64,000 nt of DNA from Sphingorhabdus pulchriflava. GTDB taxonomy: Bacteria > Pseudomonadota > Alphaproteobacteria > Sphingomonadales > Sphingomonadaceae. Below, piece by piece: positions 53,811 to 62,274 of this stretch. The number at the start of each line of letters is the position of its first letter. Within the stretch, counting starts at the first letter, position 1. The DNA lies in assembly GCF_003367235.1 (NCBI RefSeq), contig NZ_QRGP01000002.1, forward strand, positions 62,001 through 126,000. The letters run 5' to 3'. The notes under the pieces were generated by a model that was not told the origin of the DNA, did not search any database, and worked only from the letters and a program-made list of their open reading frames with translations. Both the position numbers and the translations under genes were made by a program.

Positions 53811-55475
53811 CAACATAGACCGCAGCTTGGCGGGCTGGACGGGTTTGGAAAAGATCTGGATATCGTCGCCGTCCACCAGTTTCTTCACTTTGGCATCGGC
53901 ATGCCCGGTCAATAAAATTGCAGGTATTGCCTGCCCCAGATCTTGGCGAATCGAACGAATGACCTCGGTTCCCAATAGCTGATTGCCCAAGTCGAAATCG
54001 GCGATGATAAGGTCGGCCGTTTCTATACCGGTGGGCATTCCAGGATGCGACTGGACATGGCAGCCCCATCGTTTGAGCAATTCATCTGTCGCATCGCGAA
54101 CGTCGTGGTCATCCTCGATCAGGATGACGCGAAACCCCGATAGTGGCTGCGGGGCATCGCTGCGCACCCGCCGTTTCTTTTCGACGCGGTGCGTGACGAT
54201 AGGAATGTCGTAGAGCCCGGCGACGGTTCCAACGCCGCGCCTGGAACGCAAGTCCAAAACAAAACCCGAAAGTTGGGCTAAACGGTTTACGATAGCCAGT
54301 CCCAAGCCCACGCCTTCAGCATCACGATCCCCTGCCACGTGGGCACGATAAAACTCTTCATAGATATGTGGCAGATCGTCTTCAGCAATACCTATGCCTT
54401 GATCATAAACCTCAATTGCCAATGAAGGGCCTTTTCGGCGGACTCCGATGAGGACCGACGATCCATGGGAATATTTGATCGCGTTGGACAAGAGATTCTG
54501 GACCATTGTGGTCAGCAGCGTTGGGTCGGCATGTACGTTCAGGCTGGTCGGTACGGAGCGCAATTCCACGTCGTTCCATTGCGCGATCTGGCTGTTTTGT
54601 TGCACCAGTTCGGCCAGCAAGGGTTGCAATGCGATATCCTCCGACCGGACTTCGATCGTCCCGCTGTCCAGATGGGCAATATCCAAAAGAGATTTGAACA
54701 GGCGCGAGACCGAACCCAGCGCGCGATCTATTCTGTTTAGCAACACATGCCTTTCCGCCTTGCTGTGGGTGTTGCGCAAGATGTCGAGATAATAGCCAAT
54801 CGAGTGGATCGGCTGACGCAGATCATGGCTGGCCTGGGCCAGAAAACGGCTCTTGGCCTGCATAGCTGCAACTGCGGTGTCGCGGGCTTCGGCTGTTTGC
54901 CGGAGCAGGGCGAAGGCGTAAGCAGGCAAGGCAATCGCAATGATCGAGAATGCCAGAACCACGCTGACATTGGCGCGCCAGAAAGGGCTGGCTGCCAGCA
55001 TCACGGCTAAGGATGCTTGTGAAAAGATGGCGGCAATCATCAAGTAACGACTTCCGAAACGCATGCCGTTGCTCAACGCAGTCGCTACTATCAGCGCGAA
55101 GAATGGCATTGTGATACGTTCGCCGACAATCAGAATATAGGTATATGTGCTATATTCGACGATCATCGCCCCAATTCTGCGCCAGCGAAAATGGCCTCGA
55201 TAGTGCTGGATATGCAGCAGAAGAAGCAGTGCGAAAGCGCCGAATCCTGCACATATCAAAAGCCAGCGCACAGCAACTTCTGCGGGCAAGGGCAGGATGA
55301 TGAAAGCATAGTCTGCTGGAAGTGGAATCGGCCCGTCAACAGCGACCCAACGGAGTATGACATATACGGCGGATGCCAAGACCACCCAAAGCCGAACTTT
55401 CGCCTGATTCAACTCGGCACGGTGCTCCTCGGCTAAGTCGGGGGAAGCCGCTGATTTTGCTGGTTGCCGGCTCAT
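53775..55475 (-). CDS. Hybrid sensor histidine kinase with C-terminal receiver
   Basis: 566 residues. Residues 25-190 hold about six membrane segments and no large periplasmic loop, so the signal is probably sensed in the membrane. The H-box is AQASHDLRQPIHSIGYYLDIL (His217); the ATPase domain has NLLSNAIKYSHG, DQGIGIAEDDLPHIYEEFYRA and GVGLGLAIVNRL; the receiver (about 445-566) has VILIEDDHDVRD and Asp in IIADFDLG, then LTGHAD and SKPVQPAKL. The DLRQPIHSI type H-box is found in stand-alone hybrid kinases of proteobacteria. The gene is convergent with the response regulator. Confidence 0.92.
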   Translation of the reverse strand: MSRQPAKSAASPDLAEEHRAELNQAKVRLWVVLASAVYVILRWVAVDGPIPLPADYAFIILPLPAEVAVRWLLICAGFGAFALLLLLHIQHYRGHFRWRRIGAMIVEYSTYTYILIVGERITMPFFALIVATALSNGMRFGSRYLMIAAIFSQASLAVMLAASPFWRANVSVVLAFSIIAIALPAYAFALLRQTAEARDTAVAAMQAKSRFLAQASHDLRQPIHSIGYYLDILRNTHSKAERHVLLNRIDRALGSVSRLFKSLLDIAHLDSGTIEVRSEDIALQPLLAELVQQNSQIAQWNDVELRSVPTSLNVHADPTLLTTMVQNLLSNAIKYSHGSSVLIGVRRKGPSLAIEVYDQGIGIAEDDLPHIYEEFYRAHVAGDRDAEGVGLGLAIVNRLAQLSGFVLDLRSRRGVGTVAGLYDIPIVTHRVEKKRRVRSDAPQPLSGFRVILIEDDHDVRDATDELLKRWGCHVQSHPGMPTGIETADLIIADFDLGNQLLGTEVIRSIRQDLGQAIPAILLTGHADAKVKKLVDGDDIQIFSKPVQPAKLRSMLSALRIANRDEP

Positions 55476-55714
55476 ATTTTCACTTGTCCGATCAGATATC
55501 CCGTTACGCAGTCGCTGGTTGCACTGCCGTTCTACATTTCCAGATGTTCAACAGTCGCTGCCCGAAGCGTGAATCAACAGGCCCGATATTGCGGCGTTTG
55601 TCACCACCGATTTTGCCCTAATATATTTCAGCGCGCTTACCCAATGTCTGAAGGTGTCCATTAGGTATCGGTTGCGGTTAGGGGATTATTGCACAAGGCA
55701 TAAACGCCGACATC

Positions 55715-56500
55715 TTAGCCGAAACTACTGGCCTCTACCTTCTGGGGAGCGACATTATACTCAATCGGGATTTTCTTCGAATGCAGATATTTGATGATGC
55801 TCTGTCGACCTTCACGCGCAGCCTGGTTCAGCAGTGTGTCTCTGGTCATGAATAAATAGCGCTGGAAGGTCTGCTTTTGTGCGTTCCGTGCCATTGGTGG
55901 GGCGCCGGCCAACAAAAGATAATGTGCATGCCAGGGCTTGTTGAGAAGACCGGCAATATGCAACGGTGTATTGCCGACGCTGTCGGAGAGCTTCAGATTG
56001 GCTTTGGCCGCAATCAGCATGGCAAATTGGACGTCCCTGTTGGCGATCAGCGCTTCATAAAGCGGCAATGTGCCCGTTTCTGCATTTCGGACATCGGGAC
56101 TGGCAGCATTATCGAGCAAAATCCTAAGCCACTTTGAATCCCGATGCCGCGCTGCATCGTGGATAACGGTGTAGCCGAACAGACCCGGTTGTTCGGGATT
56201 GGCGCCTGCTTTGAGCAAAAGTCGAAAGGCCGTTTCCTTGTCCTGTTCCAGTGCCCATTGCAGCAAGGTCATCCCGCTATCTGCCTTGGATTGCAGCAAC
56301 GGCGAACAGGGTGGCAACAGCTTGTTCAGGGCATTCCAATTACCCGATTGGGCAGCATTCAAAACCGCCATGGCTTCTGGATTGAACTGCGGAACTGCCA
56401 GCCGTCGTGCTTCCAATGGTGTTAAGGGCACACTGGTAAACAAAGACATCAACGCAAGCATATAGGTGGACCGGTGCAGCACCCTGTGGCGGGCAAACAT
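55715..56500 (-). CDS. Exported ankyrin-repeat protein
   Basis: 261 residues with an N-terminal signal-like segment (TYMLALMSLFTSVPLTPLEA). About five ankyrin repeats fill 50-235, for example GMTLLQWALEQDKETAFRLLLKAGANPEQ, GYTVIHDAARHRDSKWLRILLDNAASPDV, and SVGNTPLHIAGLLNKPWHAHYLLLAGAPP. Likely a periplasmic protein-binding scaffold. An AGGAG site precedes the ATG, which follows the DUF4189 stop codon directly (TGAATG), so the two genes are translationally coupled. Confidence 0.85.
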   Translation of the reverse strand: MFARHRVLHRSTYMLALMSLFTSVPLTPLEARRLAVPQFNPEAMAVLNAAQSGNWNALNKLLPPCSPLLQSKADSGMTLLQWALEQDKETAFRLLLKAGANPEQPGLFGYTVIHDAARHRDSKWLRILLDNAASPDVRNAETGTLPLYEALIANRDVQFAMLIAAKANLKLSDSVGNTPLHIAGLLNKPWHAHYLLLAGAPPMARNAQKQTFQRYLFMTRDTLLNQAAREGRQSIIKYLHSKKIPIEYNVAPQKVEASSFG

Positions 56501-56986
56501 TCAGAAATACTCCTGTAGTCCGTCATAAACGGCCAGAACTTCGCAAGAGACGCCATCAGCCTCACATTTGGCGACGATATTACTGCGTGCCGCATCCACG
56601 CTAACGTCGCTGCGGACGCGCAGTTTCCTCTCGCTATCCCGCGCAACCGCGACGACGCCGTTAGTTATCGAAATTGCGACGGCGCAGTTTGCCCATCCTT
56701 TCGCGTTGCATTTCTCCAACACCTTTTCCCGGGCCAATTGCTCGTCAAAATACTTACCAACGCCGATAAACGCATCGCCAGTATTGCTATCGCCCCAGGC
56801 AACTGCGGCAGCAAAGCTCTGCCACTGCGGTGGCGGGACGGGATGCGGCGAAGGAGTCGATTCTGGCTCGATCTGCGAGCAGTAAGGGATGCCATCGCCA
56901 TGATCCGGGCCCGATCCTTGTCTGCATTGCGCATTAGCCTGACTCGTACAGGCGAAGACCAAGCCGAATAGTAAGAACCATCGCAT
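56501..56986 (-). CDS. DUF4189 domain exported protein
   Basis: 161 residues from the ATG at 56986 (MRWFLLFGLVFACTSQANA, a signal peptide). The DUF4189 module fills about 58-160: AAVAWGDSNTGDAFIGVGKYFDEQLAREKVLEKC, then paired cysteines CNAKGWANC and CEADGVSC with VYDG between them. A 40-residue Pro/Ser linker precedes it. DUF4189 is a small secreted cysteine-rich domain of unknown function. The ankyrin gene follows without a gap. A TGTACCGGTGCA element lies 46 bp upstream. Confidence 0.82.
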   Translation of the reverse strand: MRWFLLFGLVFACTSQANAQCRQGSGPDHGDGIPYCSQIEPESTPSPHPVPPPQWQSFAAAVAWGDSNTGDAFIGVGKYFDEQLAREKVLEKCNAKGWANCAVAISITNGVVAVARDSERKLRVRSDVSVDAARSNIVAKCEADGVSCEVLAVYDGLQEYF

Positions 56987-57031
56987 GGTGCCAAAATCGC
57001 ACTTTTGTTGATGCCCAACAAGCGGCGTCAA

Positions 57032-57043
57032 TGTACCGGTGCA
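57032..57043. promoter_or_regulatory. TGTACCGGT element 1 upstream of the DUF4189 gene
   Basis: TGTACCGGTGCA is a 12-bp inverted repeat with one mismatch around ACCGGT. It lies 46 bp upstream of the DUF4189 gene start. The same 9-mer occurs in two other gaps of this gene run and I find it nowhere else in the window. Confidence 0.45.
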
Positions 57044-57174
57044 CCTCCCTGCGTTCCGCTGAGCGTCATCTACTGACCATGGCTTCGGGTTTGGCGTAGC
57101 TTCGGAGCTGCTAGGTCGTGGACCTTTGCTTGCTTCCATTTTTCCGCAAAACCTACTTCTTCATTCACCCATTG

Positions 57175-57639
57175 TCATTTTGATGCGGGCGGTACGCGCG
57201 CCCTGACGGCGCGCCACATCAACAGGGCACCCATCGACCCCGTCGCGGCCATCCAAAGAAAATAGCCGGCATGCCACCTGACAATAGGGGCTGTGCCGGT
57301 ATAGCCTGCGATCGACGACAGAAATAGGGTGTTGCCCCAAAGCGTGATTAAGGATGCTGCCAATATGAAATACAGCCTTCGTGGTTTGATGGAGTTCCGG
57401 CTGGAAACATAAGCCGCAGGAATCATCAACAGATTAGCATACCACCCGAACTGCAACATGATCGGCCCCGCCCAGCCATTTTGGAGAAAGTGGGCACCAT
57501 CCAACATTGTGGGTATGCCCCTATTGTCGAAAGTAACCACTGGCAGGAACATCGAAAGCGACCACAAAAAGAGCGCCAACAGCGAGATGGTTCGGTAGAG
57601 GGCACATGCTTTTTTGGTCAGTCCTGCCCTAAAACCCAC
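57175..57639 (-). CDS. Four-helix membrane protein of unknown function
   Basis: 154 residues from a GTG at 57639, chosen because AGGAG lies 8 nt upstream; a TTG at 57660 is in frame but lacks such a site. Four hydrophobic segments span about 20-35, 58-72, 82-100 and 123-142, with WHAGYFLW before the last. It is basic at both ends. I do not recognise a family. It lies between the DUF4189 gene and the tandem DUF4189-like gene on the same strand. Confidence 0.7.
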   Translation of the reverse strand: MGFRAGLTKKACALYRTISLLALFLWSLSMFLPVVTFDNRGIPTMLDGAHFLQNGWAGPIMLQFGWYANLLMIPAAYVSSRNSIKPRRLYFILAASLITLWGNTLFLSSIAGYTGTAPIVRWHAGYFLWMAATGSMGALLMWRAVRARVPPASK

Positions 57640-57684
57640 GTACCCTGCTCCTGACCTCAATTTCCCGTCACACGAATTAAACGA

Positions 57685-58461
57685 CTATGGGCTGTAAAAG
57701 CTTGTTTCTTCCAGCCGGCTATCAACCAGTGTTTGTACGGTGCAGGTAACGACCTGTTCGGCACAATAGGCGTTCAAATTGGTGTGCAGTTGCTCCGGAT
57801 AATCGCCACCCAATGCGAAGACATCGCCTTTTGAACTGCTGGCCACCAGAATTTTGGTGTTCCCGCCCCACTGGATCATTTTGCAATCGATGCCGCCTTC
57901 GCCTTTGCAATTTGCAAGTGCGTCATTGATGGCAGTCTGGGCATCGGAGCGACCCGATGCAATATGGATGCGGCGGTTTTTTGCTGCTGACGATGCGAGC
58001 ACAACGGCCCCATATTTTTTTCGTAAACGTGAATTGTCCACTGGCCGATATAGATGCGGTCCGGGATTGCCATCATGAACGAAAAACACTTTCAACAGCG
58101 CACAAACCGTTCCCGCTGAACTGCATTGCTCACGGCTCGATGACAAAGCGGCGGGAATGTCGGGCCCATAGGACAAAAAGGGGATTCCATTTTGCTGCCT
58201 CTGCAAGACTGCAACGCCTGAGCTTAAGGTGCTTGCCACCTGGCATGGTTGGCTCATAGCCTCTGTGCATTCTTTCACCGCAACGGCTTCGGTTTTCTCC
58301 TTGTTGCCGTAATTCCAGGAGACCCAGACATCATCGCTGTCGCTGCTCCAGGCAACGGACATGATGGTTGCACCTGCATTGTCGTGCGAAGCCAATACAG
58401 CATTTGATCCAAACGCGGCAATCAACAGGGCTGGTATCCAGCGACTAGTGTTCTTGACCAA
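57685..58461 (-). CDS. Exported tandem DUF4189-like protein
   Basis: 258 residues from a TTG at 58461 (GGGAAGAGAGAG upstream), with signal peptide MVKNTSRWIPALLIAAFGSNAVLA. Two similar halves are visible. Each begins with a short beta stretch (MSVAWSSDSDDVWVSW; VVLASSAAKNRRIHIA), continues into a helix and a C-x6-7-C pair (CTEAMSQPC; CKGEGGIDC), and ends in a second pair (CSSAGTVC; CAEQVVTC). This looks like a duplicated DUF4189 module, twice the size of the neighbour at 56501. Function unknown. Confidence 0.72.
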   Translation of the reverse strand: MVKNTSRWIPALLIAAFGSNAVLASHDNAGATIMSVAWSSDSDDVWVSWNYGNKEKTEAVAVKECTEAMSQPCQVASTLSSGVAVLQRQQNGIPFLSYGPDIPAALSSSREQCSSAGTVCALLKVFFVHDGNPGPHLYRPVDNSRLRKKYGAVVLASSAAKNRRIHIASGRSDAQTAINDALANCKGEGGIDCKMIQWGGNTKILVASSSKGDVFALGGDYPEQLHTNLNAYCAEQVVTCTVQTLVDSRLEETSFYSP

Positions 58462-58536
58462 ATCTCTCTCTTCCCGACCAACGATCAGCCGCGCCCAGAA
58501 TTAAGCGATGGTAGAATGCTCCGGAAGCACGCTTTG

Positions 58537-58548
58537 TGTACCGGTGCT
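58537..58548. promoter_or_regulatory. TGTACCGGT element 2 upstream of the tandem DUF4189-like gene
   Basis: TGTACCGGTGCT, the second copy of the 9-mer TGTACCGGT, lies 75 bp upstream of the 58461 start and in the gap after the DUF2799 gene. Confidence 0.4.
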
Positions 58549-58618
58549 TCGACGATGGTACCGCCATTGCGCGTGCATGTTTTCGATCACACCCATTGCC
58601 GGCTGTGCAAAGTCGCAC

Positions 58619-59143
58619 TCAAGCTGGCGGCAAGCTCCGCTGCTCGGCGAGCAAATCTCTCCGCTCGAGCAGCAGTTCGTCCTCCTGACGACGCAGGGTA
58701 CGTCGGCGCTCTTCACTCAGCGTCGTATCTTCATCCAAAGTTCGGGCGATACTGGCGAGACGGCTTCGTATTTCCTCGAGCCGGTTGCGGATTGCGATAC
58801 GGCGTTGTTCGATGCGGTAGATGCGCTGGCCTTCTTCATAGGCCGCACTAAACTCCGGGTTGGCGCAGATGCCATTATAGCTGCGCCCTTTCAGACCCCA
58901 GCTATAGCCATTGTCGGGCATGCAGAATGTCCGGGTACCCGCTGCGAAACCGGCCCCATATTCTGCAGTGTCGATTTCGCGGCCTTGTTTTCCGCAAATC
59001 TTGCTGACGTCACGCAAGCGCTTGGCCTGATCGGCATTGTCCATCGCCGCGGCATGGCCAATATCATAGGCGCTGTCGTTGATGCAGCCTTCGCGTGAGA
59101 TAGGTGCGCACGCATGAAGCGCAGAGAATGCGCATATGAACAA
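58619..59143 (-). CDS. DUF2799 domain lipoprotein
   Basis: 174 residues from a TTG at 59143. A DUF2799 region follows the lipobox: CINDSAYDIGHAAAMDNADQAKRL, GREIDTAEYGAGFAAGTRTFCMPDNGYSWGLKGRSYNGIC; then a long charged coiled coil (about 110-170). The signal would be improved by reading a few codons upstream (RLKLILFICAFSALHAC) with Cys as the lipidation site, but then the only start-like codon is an ATT at 59164, with AAAGG upstream. The true start is therefore open. Function unknown. Confidence 0.75.
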   Translation of the reverse strand: MFICAFSALHACAPISREGCINDSAYDIGHAAAMDNADQAKRLRDVSKICGKQGREIDTAEYGAGFAAGTRTFCMPDNGYSWGLKGRSYNGICANPEFSAAYEEGQRIYRIEQRRIAIRNRLEEIRSRLASIARTLDEDTTLSEERRRTLRRQEDELLLERRDLLAEQRSLPPA

Positions 59144-59314
59144 GATAAGTTTGAGTCTGGAAATTTCAGCGTACCTTTGCTTCTACAGCTTTGGGATATC
59201 ATGTTTTTTTCAACATGCAATCCACCAATAGGGTTGCTTGATATCATCGGATTCAACACCAACCAACTTACCCATGCTTAATTTGCAGACTGCTCTGACG
59301 CAAAGCCCGGGAAT

Positions 59315-59326
59315 GTACCGGTTCAT
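59315..59326. promoter_or_regulatory. TGTACCGGT element 3 in the 59143-59389 divergent gap
   Basis: TGTACCGGTTCA, the third copy, lies in the divergent promoter region: 63 bp before the + strand gene at 59389 and 172 bp before the DUF2799 gene. Confidence 0.4.
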
Positions 59327-59388
59327 TGCAGAAGTAGCGGCAGAACGGCATTTCCGATAACCGACATTCACCGGAGGTCTCGATCAGA

Positions 59389-60099
59389 ATGCCTGGTTTT
59401 CTAGGGGGTGGGCGGGCTCGTTGGGCTGTCGTCTTTGCGTTGCTGGCTCATCCGGCAATAGCGCTTTCGCCGTCGTCCGGTCGCTTCGTCGACAGCCAGG
59501 GACGCGACTATTTTTCTCCCGAAACCTCTGCATTGGTGCCTGAATGTCAATATAGTTGGGATAAAGATCCGCCGAAACTGGTCCCACTGCTGACCGATAG
59601 CGACAAGGACCGGGTTGCCGTCAATCTTCGCGCTACGCGCGAGCCCTCGATTGTAAGGATTGCGCGGCCGTCCCAATATGAGGAAGTCCTCCGGTTCACC
59701 TGGTGGCACGAAATGTGGTCGACAACGACTATACGTATCGAGTTGGGGCCCGAAAAGTCGCGGCTGATCGCAAAGCAGGCGTCGCGGTTTTATCGGCAGT
59801 ATGAGCGACGTCTGGCTCGTACGCTAACCGACGATGAGGCCAGTCAAATCAGGACCTTGCTGGCAGAAACACGATTGTTTGACAGCCGCCCTGACGATTG
59901 CGCCATTATTCTTGATGGCACCAATTGGTTCTTCGAATCCAATGGATCGAAGGGTTACGACTTTGTCCAACGTACAAGCCCCGGCGCAAATGCGCCTGCA
60001 TATATTATCGGCAAACACCTGTTTGGTTTGACGGGCTGGAAATCCGGAGCGCTGCAATATGCTATCGAAAATGCGCGGATCGACAAAGATGAAAATTGA
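59389..60099 (+). CDS. Exported protein of unknown function
   Basis: 236 residues. A signal peptide (ARWAVVFALLAHPAIA-LS) leads a mature protein with several Trp and Tyr residues (RFTWWHEMWSTTTIRIELG) and a helical middle (KQASRFYRQYERRLARTLTDDEASQIRTLL), ending with a FESNGSKGYDFVQR stretch. No family is recognised. A GGAGG site lies 11 nt upstream. The stop overlaps the next gene's start by 11 nt. Confidence 0.75.
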   Translation: MPGFLGGGRARWAVVFALLAHPAIALSPSSGRFVDSQGRDYFSPETSALVPECQYSWDKDPPKLVPLLTDSDKDRVAVNLRATREPSIVRIARPSQYEEVLRFTWWHEMWSTTTIRIELGPEKSRLIAKQASRFYRQYERRLARTLTDDEASQIRTLLAETRLFDSRPDDCAIILDGTNWFFESNGSKGYDFVQRTSPGANAPAYIIGKHLFGLTGWKSGALQYAIENARIDKDEN

Positions 60100-61204
60100 C
60101 CGTTTTTCTGTGCTGGCCGCATCGACATTGATGATGTTGGTTGTTGGCATTTGCGCAGAAGCACCCGCCGCAGCTGCCGGCAGCACTAGCAAGGCTAGCA
60201 AATGCGCTTATTACGACCCGCGTCCCCGGTGCACAGAAAAAGAGAGAGAAGCGCGCCGGAAGATTTTTGGCCTGCCATCGCTGGAGAAAATCCAGCGGCG
60301 GACCATGAGCGGTGGCGAAGCAAGCGAACTCATCGTCGCGACGGTCATGGTGAAGCAGCGCGAAGGATTGGCGCTTGTTCTGCAACGTGACCGTGGCGGG
60401 ACGCCGATCGTCGAAATCCATTCCATGCCCGTCAGCAGTCGACCGGCGGATTATCAGCCCATAAGGGCCATAATCCCAGAGGCGATATGGGCCTTGGCGC
60501 TAGCCAAAGGCAATGCGCTCGACCTTGTATATGACACCGACGAAGTTCTGGTTTGCGGTGCAAATTTCAGCGTTGAGATAGTGGACAAAGAGGGCAATGT
60601 GCGGGCTCCGGACGGCGATAGCTGTGGGGGGGAGCCACGGGGCGTCTATTTCGATTTTCTGGCTGAGGCGGCGCTCCAACAGCTACCGCATTGTGCAGCA
60701 TTGATGCCAAGCATAAGCGACTGGGTATTAGAGAAGCTGGCAGCTTGCTTTGATCTGCGCGGCGACAAAAAGATCGCGGCAGAACTTTATAATCGCCTGC
60801 AATCGCTCGAAGATCGATCCTTTTGGGAAACCAATGATGGGTGGACCGATCCGTCTGAAATCTTGCCGCTGCTTGATGAAGAAATTTCCTTCTCCTGGCT
60901 GGGTATACCTTTGATGGACGATGCCGAAATGGTCGCAAACTTCTGGACAGGCGGGTGGCTGGCTCCGGTAAAATTCAAAACCGGACCAATATTTGCGGGT
61001 GCCGACGGCAGCGCGCGCGTTGAGGGGCGCGTTGTTTTCGAAACCAGCACCAGCGAGGGCGTCGAACGGCAAGCGTCGGGCACGTTCACTTCAACATGGC
61101 GCAGGGGCGCTGATGGCAAATTCCGTATGCGGCGTTTTGACTATCTGGCACCGTCGGTTCGAGCGGCAAGATTGTTTCGAAGCGCCAACTGGCGCAAGAG
61201 ATAG
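60089..61204 (+). CDS. Exported protein of unknown function, coupled to the previous gene
   Basis: 371 residues from the ATG at 60089, with signal peptide MKIDRFSVLAASTLMMLVVGICAEAPAAAA. The N-terminal half has several cysteines (KCAYYDPRPRC, VCGANF, DSCGGEPRG, LPHCAAL, AACFDLRG), and the C-terminal third is beta-rich (TGPIFAGADGSARVEGRVVFETSTSEGVERQASGTF). I do not recognise a family. It is read with the preceding exported protein as a pair and could form a complex with it. Confidence 0.75.
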   Translation: MKIDRFSVLAASTLMMLVVGICAEAPAAAAGSTSKASKCAYYDPRPRCTEKEREARRKIFGLPSLEKIQRRTMSGGEASELIVATVMVKQREGLALVLQRDRGGTPIVEIHSMPVSSRPADYQPIRAIIPEAIWALALAKGNALDLVYDTDEVLVCGANFSVEIVDKEGNVRAPDGDSCGGEPRGVYFDFLAEAALQQLPHCAALMPSISDWVLEKLAACFDLRGDKKIAAELYNRLQSLEDRSFWETNDGWTDPSEILPLLDEEISFSWLGIPLMDDAEMVANFWTGGWLAPVKFKTGPIFAGADGSARVEGRVVFETSTSEGVERQASGTFTSTWRRGADGKFRMRRFDYLAPSVRAARLFRSANWRKR

Positions 61205-61323
61205 GCGCCGCGCCGTTCTTAACGCCAATCTGTTTTGGCGTTGCGAGTTGACTCAATGCAAGCCGCCATTCAATCCTGTGCCGAACGACGAAAATTTCGG
61301 CGATCACAGGGAGGCAATTGTCG

Positions 61324-62235
61324 ATGTCTGGTATTATTCTGCATCAATATGATTCATCACCATTCACTGAGAAGGTCCGCATTTGTCTTGGCATAAAGGG
61401 GCTTGCCTGGCAGGCGGTGGACCAGCCGGTGATCATGCCCAAGCCCGACCTGACACCGTTGACCGGAGGCTATCGGCGGATTCCGGTTATGCAGATCGGC
61501 GCGGATATCTATTGCGACAGCACACTCATCGTTCGCGAACTTGAACGCCGTTTTCCGGCTCCTTCGCTTTTTCCCGCCGGGAACAGCGGGCATGCCAATG
61601 CCGTTGAAATCTGGGCGGACAAAGCGCTTTTCCAGTCTGCTGTATTGGCGATTTTCGGGACATTGGGCGATGGTGTCGACCCCGCCTTCATCAAGGATCG
61701 CGAAGCCCTGAGCGGGCAGCCGTTCAATGTTGCTGCTATGAAGGCGATGGCCCCTTTTGCCCTGACCCAGATAAAGGCCCACGCCGCGCTAGTGGCAGAG
61801 CATCTTACCGACGGACGGCGTTTTCTTGAAGGGGATGCCCCCGGCCTTTCCGATGCCGCCGCCTATTACAACTTCTGGTTCATTCGCAGCTTTTGTCCCG
61901 GCCTCGCCGACCGCTTCGATGACGTGCACGGATTCGATGCCTGGTATGCGCGCGTGGGTGCGATTGGCCATGGTGACCGGTCAAATATGATTCCGGCTGA
62001 TGCGTTGGCAGCGGCAAAGGCGAGCGAGCCGGTACCGTTGGACATATTGCAGTCCGATGAAGCGTTGCGCGGTCGAACTGTTGCCCTGTCGGCAACCGAC
62101 TATGGTCGCGACCCGATCATGGGCATTTTTGCCGGTTCGACGCATTCCAGCCTGTCAGTTTTGCGCGAAGATACTGAGCTTGGCGCGATTGCCGTGCACG
62201 TACCCCGCCTTGGCTATTCGGTGACCGCTTCCTAG
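61324..62235 (+). CDS. Glutathione S-transferase family protein
   Basis: 303 residues from the ATG at 61324 (GGGAGG 9 nt upstream; a TTG at 61318 is in frame). The N-terminal thioredoxin-like domain has QYDSSPFTEKVRICLGIKGL, GGYRRIPVMQIG and CDSTLIVRELERRFP (glutathione contacts); the C-terminal helical domain follows to about 215. The last 85 residues (VALSATDYGRDPIMGIFAGSTHSSLSVLRED) are an extra region not found in ordinary 210-residue GSTs. It converges on the aldehyde dehydrogenase gene. Confidence 0.88.
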   Translation: MSGIILHQYDSSPFTEKVRICLGIKGLAWQAVDQPVIMPKPDLTPLTGGYRRIPVMQIGADIYCDSTLIVRELERRFPAPSLFPAGNSGHANAVEIWADKALFQSAVLAIFGTLGDGVDPAFIKDREALSGQPFNVAAMKAMAPFALTQIKAHAALVAEHLTDGRRFLEGDAPGLSDAAAYYNFWFIRSFCPGLADRFDDVHGFDAWYARVGAIGHGDRSNMIPADALAAAKASEPVPLDILQSDEALRGRTVALSATDYGRDPIMGIFAGSTHSSLSVLREDTELGAIAVHVPRLGYSVTAS

Positions 62236-62274
62236 CCGAATGGCGGGGCAATTTGTTTTTCTAACCCTGGGTCT

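Noticed and set aside
56467-56478. TGGACCGGTGCA in the ankyrin gene as a fourth regulatory element
   Set aside because: It lies inside the coding sequence after a well-supported start with AGGAG, and it has a mismatch in the core 9-mer.
58508-59098. 196-residue + strand open frame over the DUF2799 gene
   Set aside because: The minus-strand DUF2799 pattern is recognisable and explains the region.
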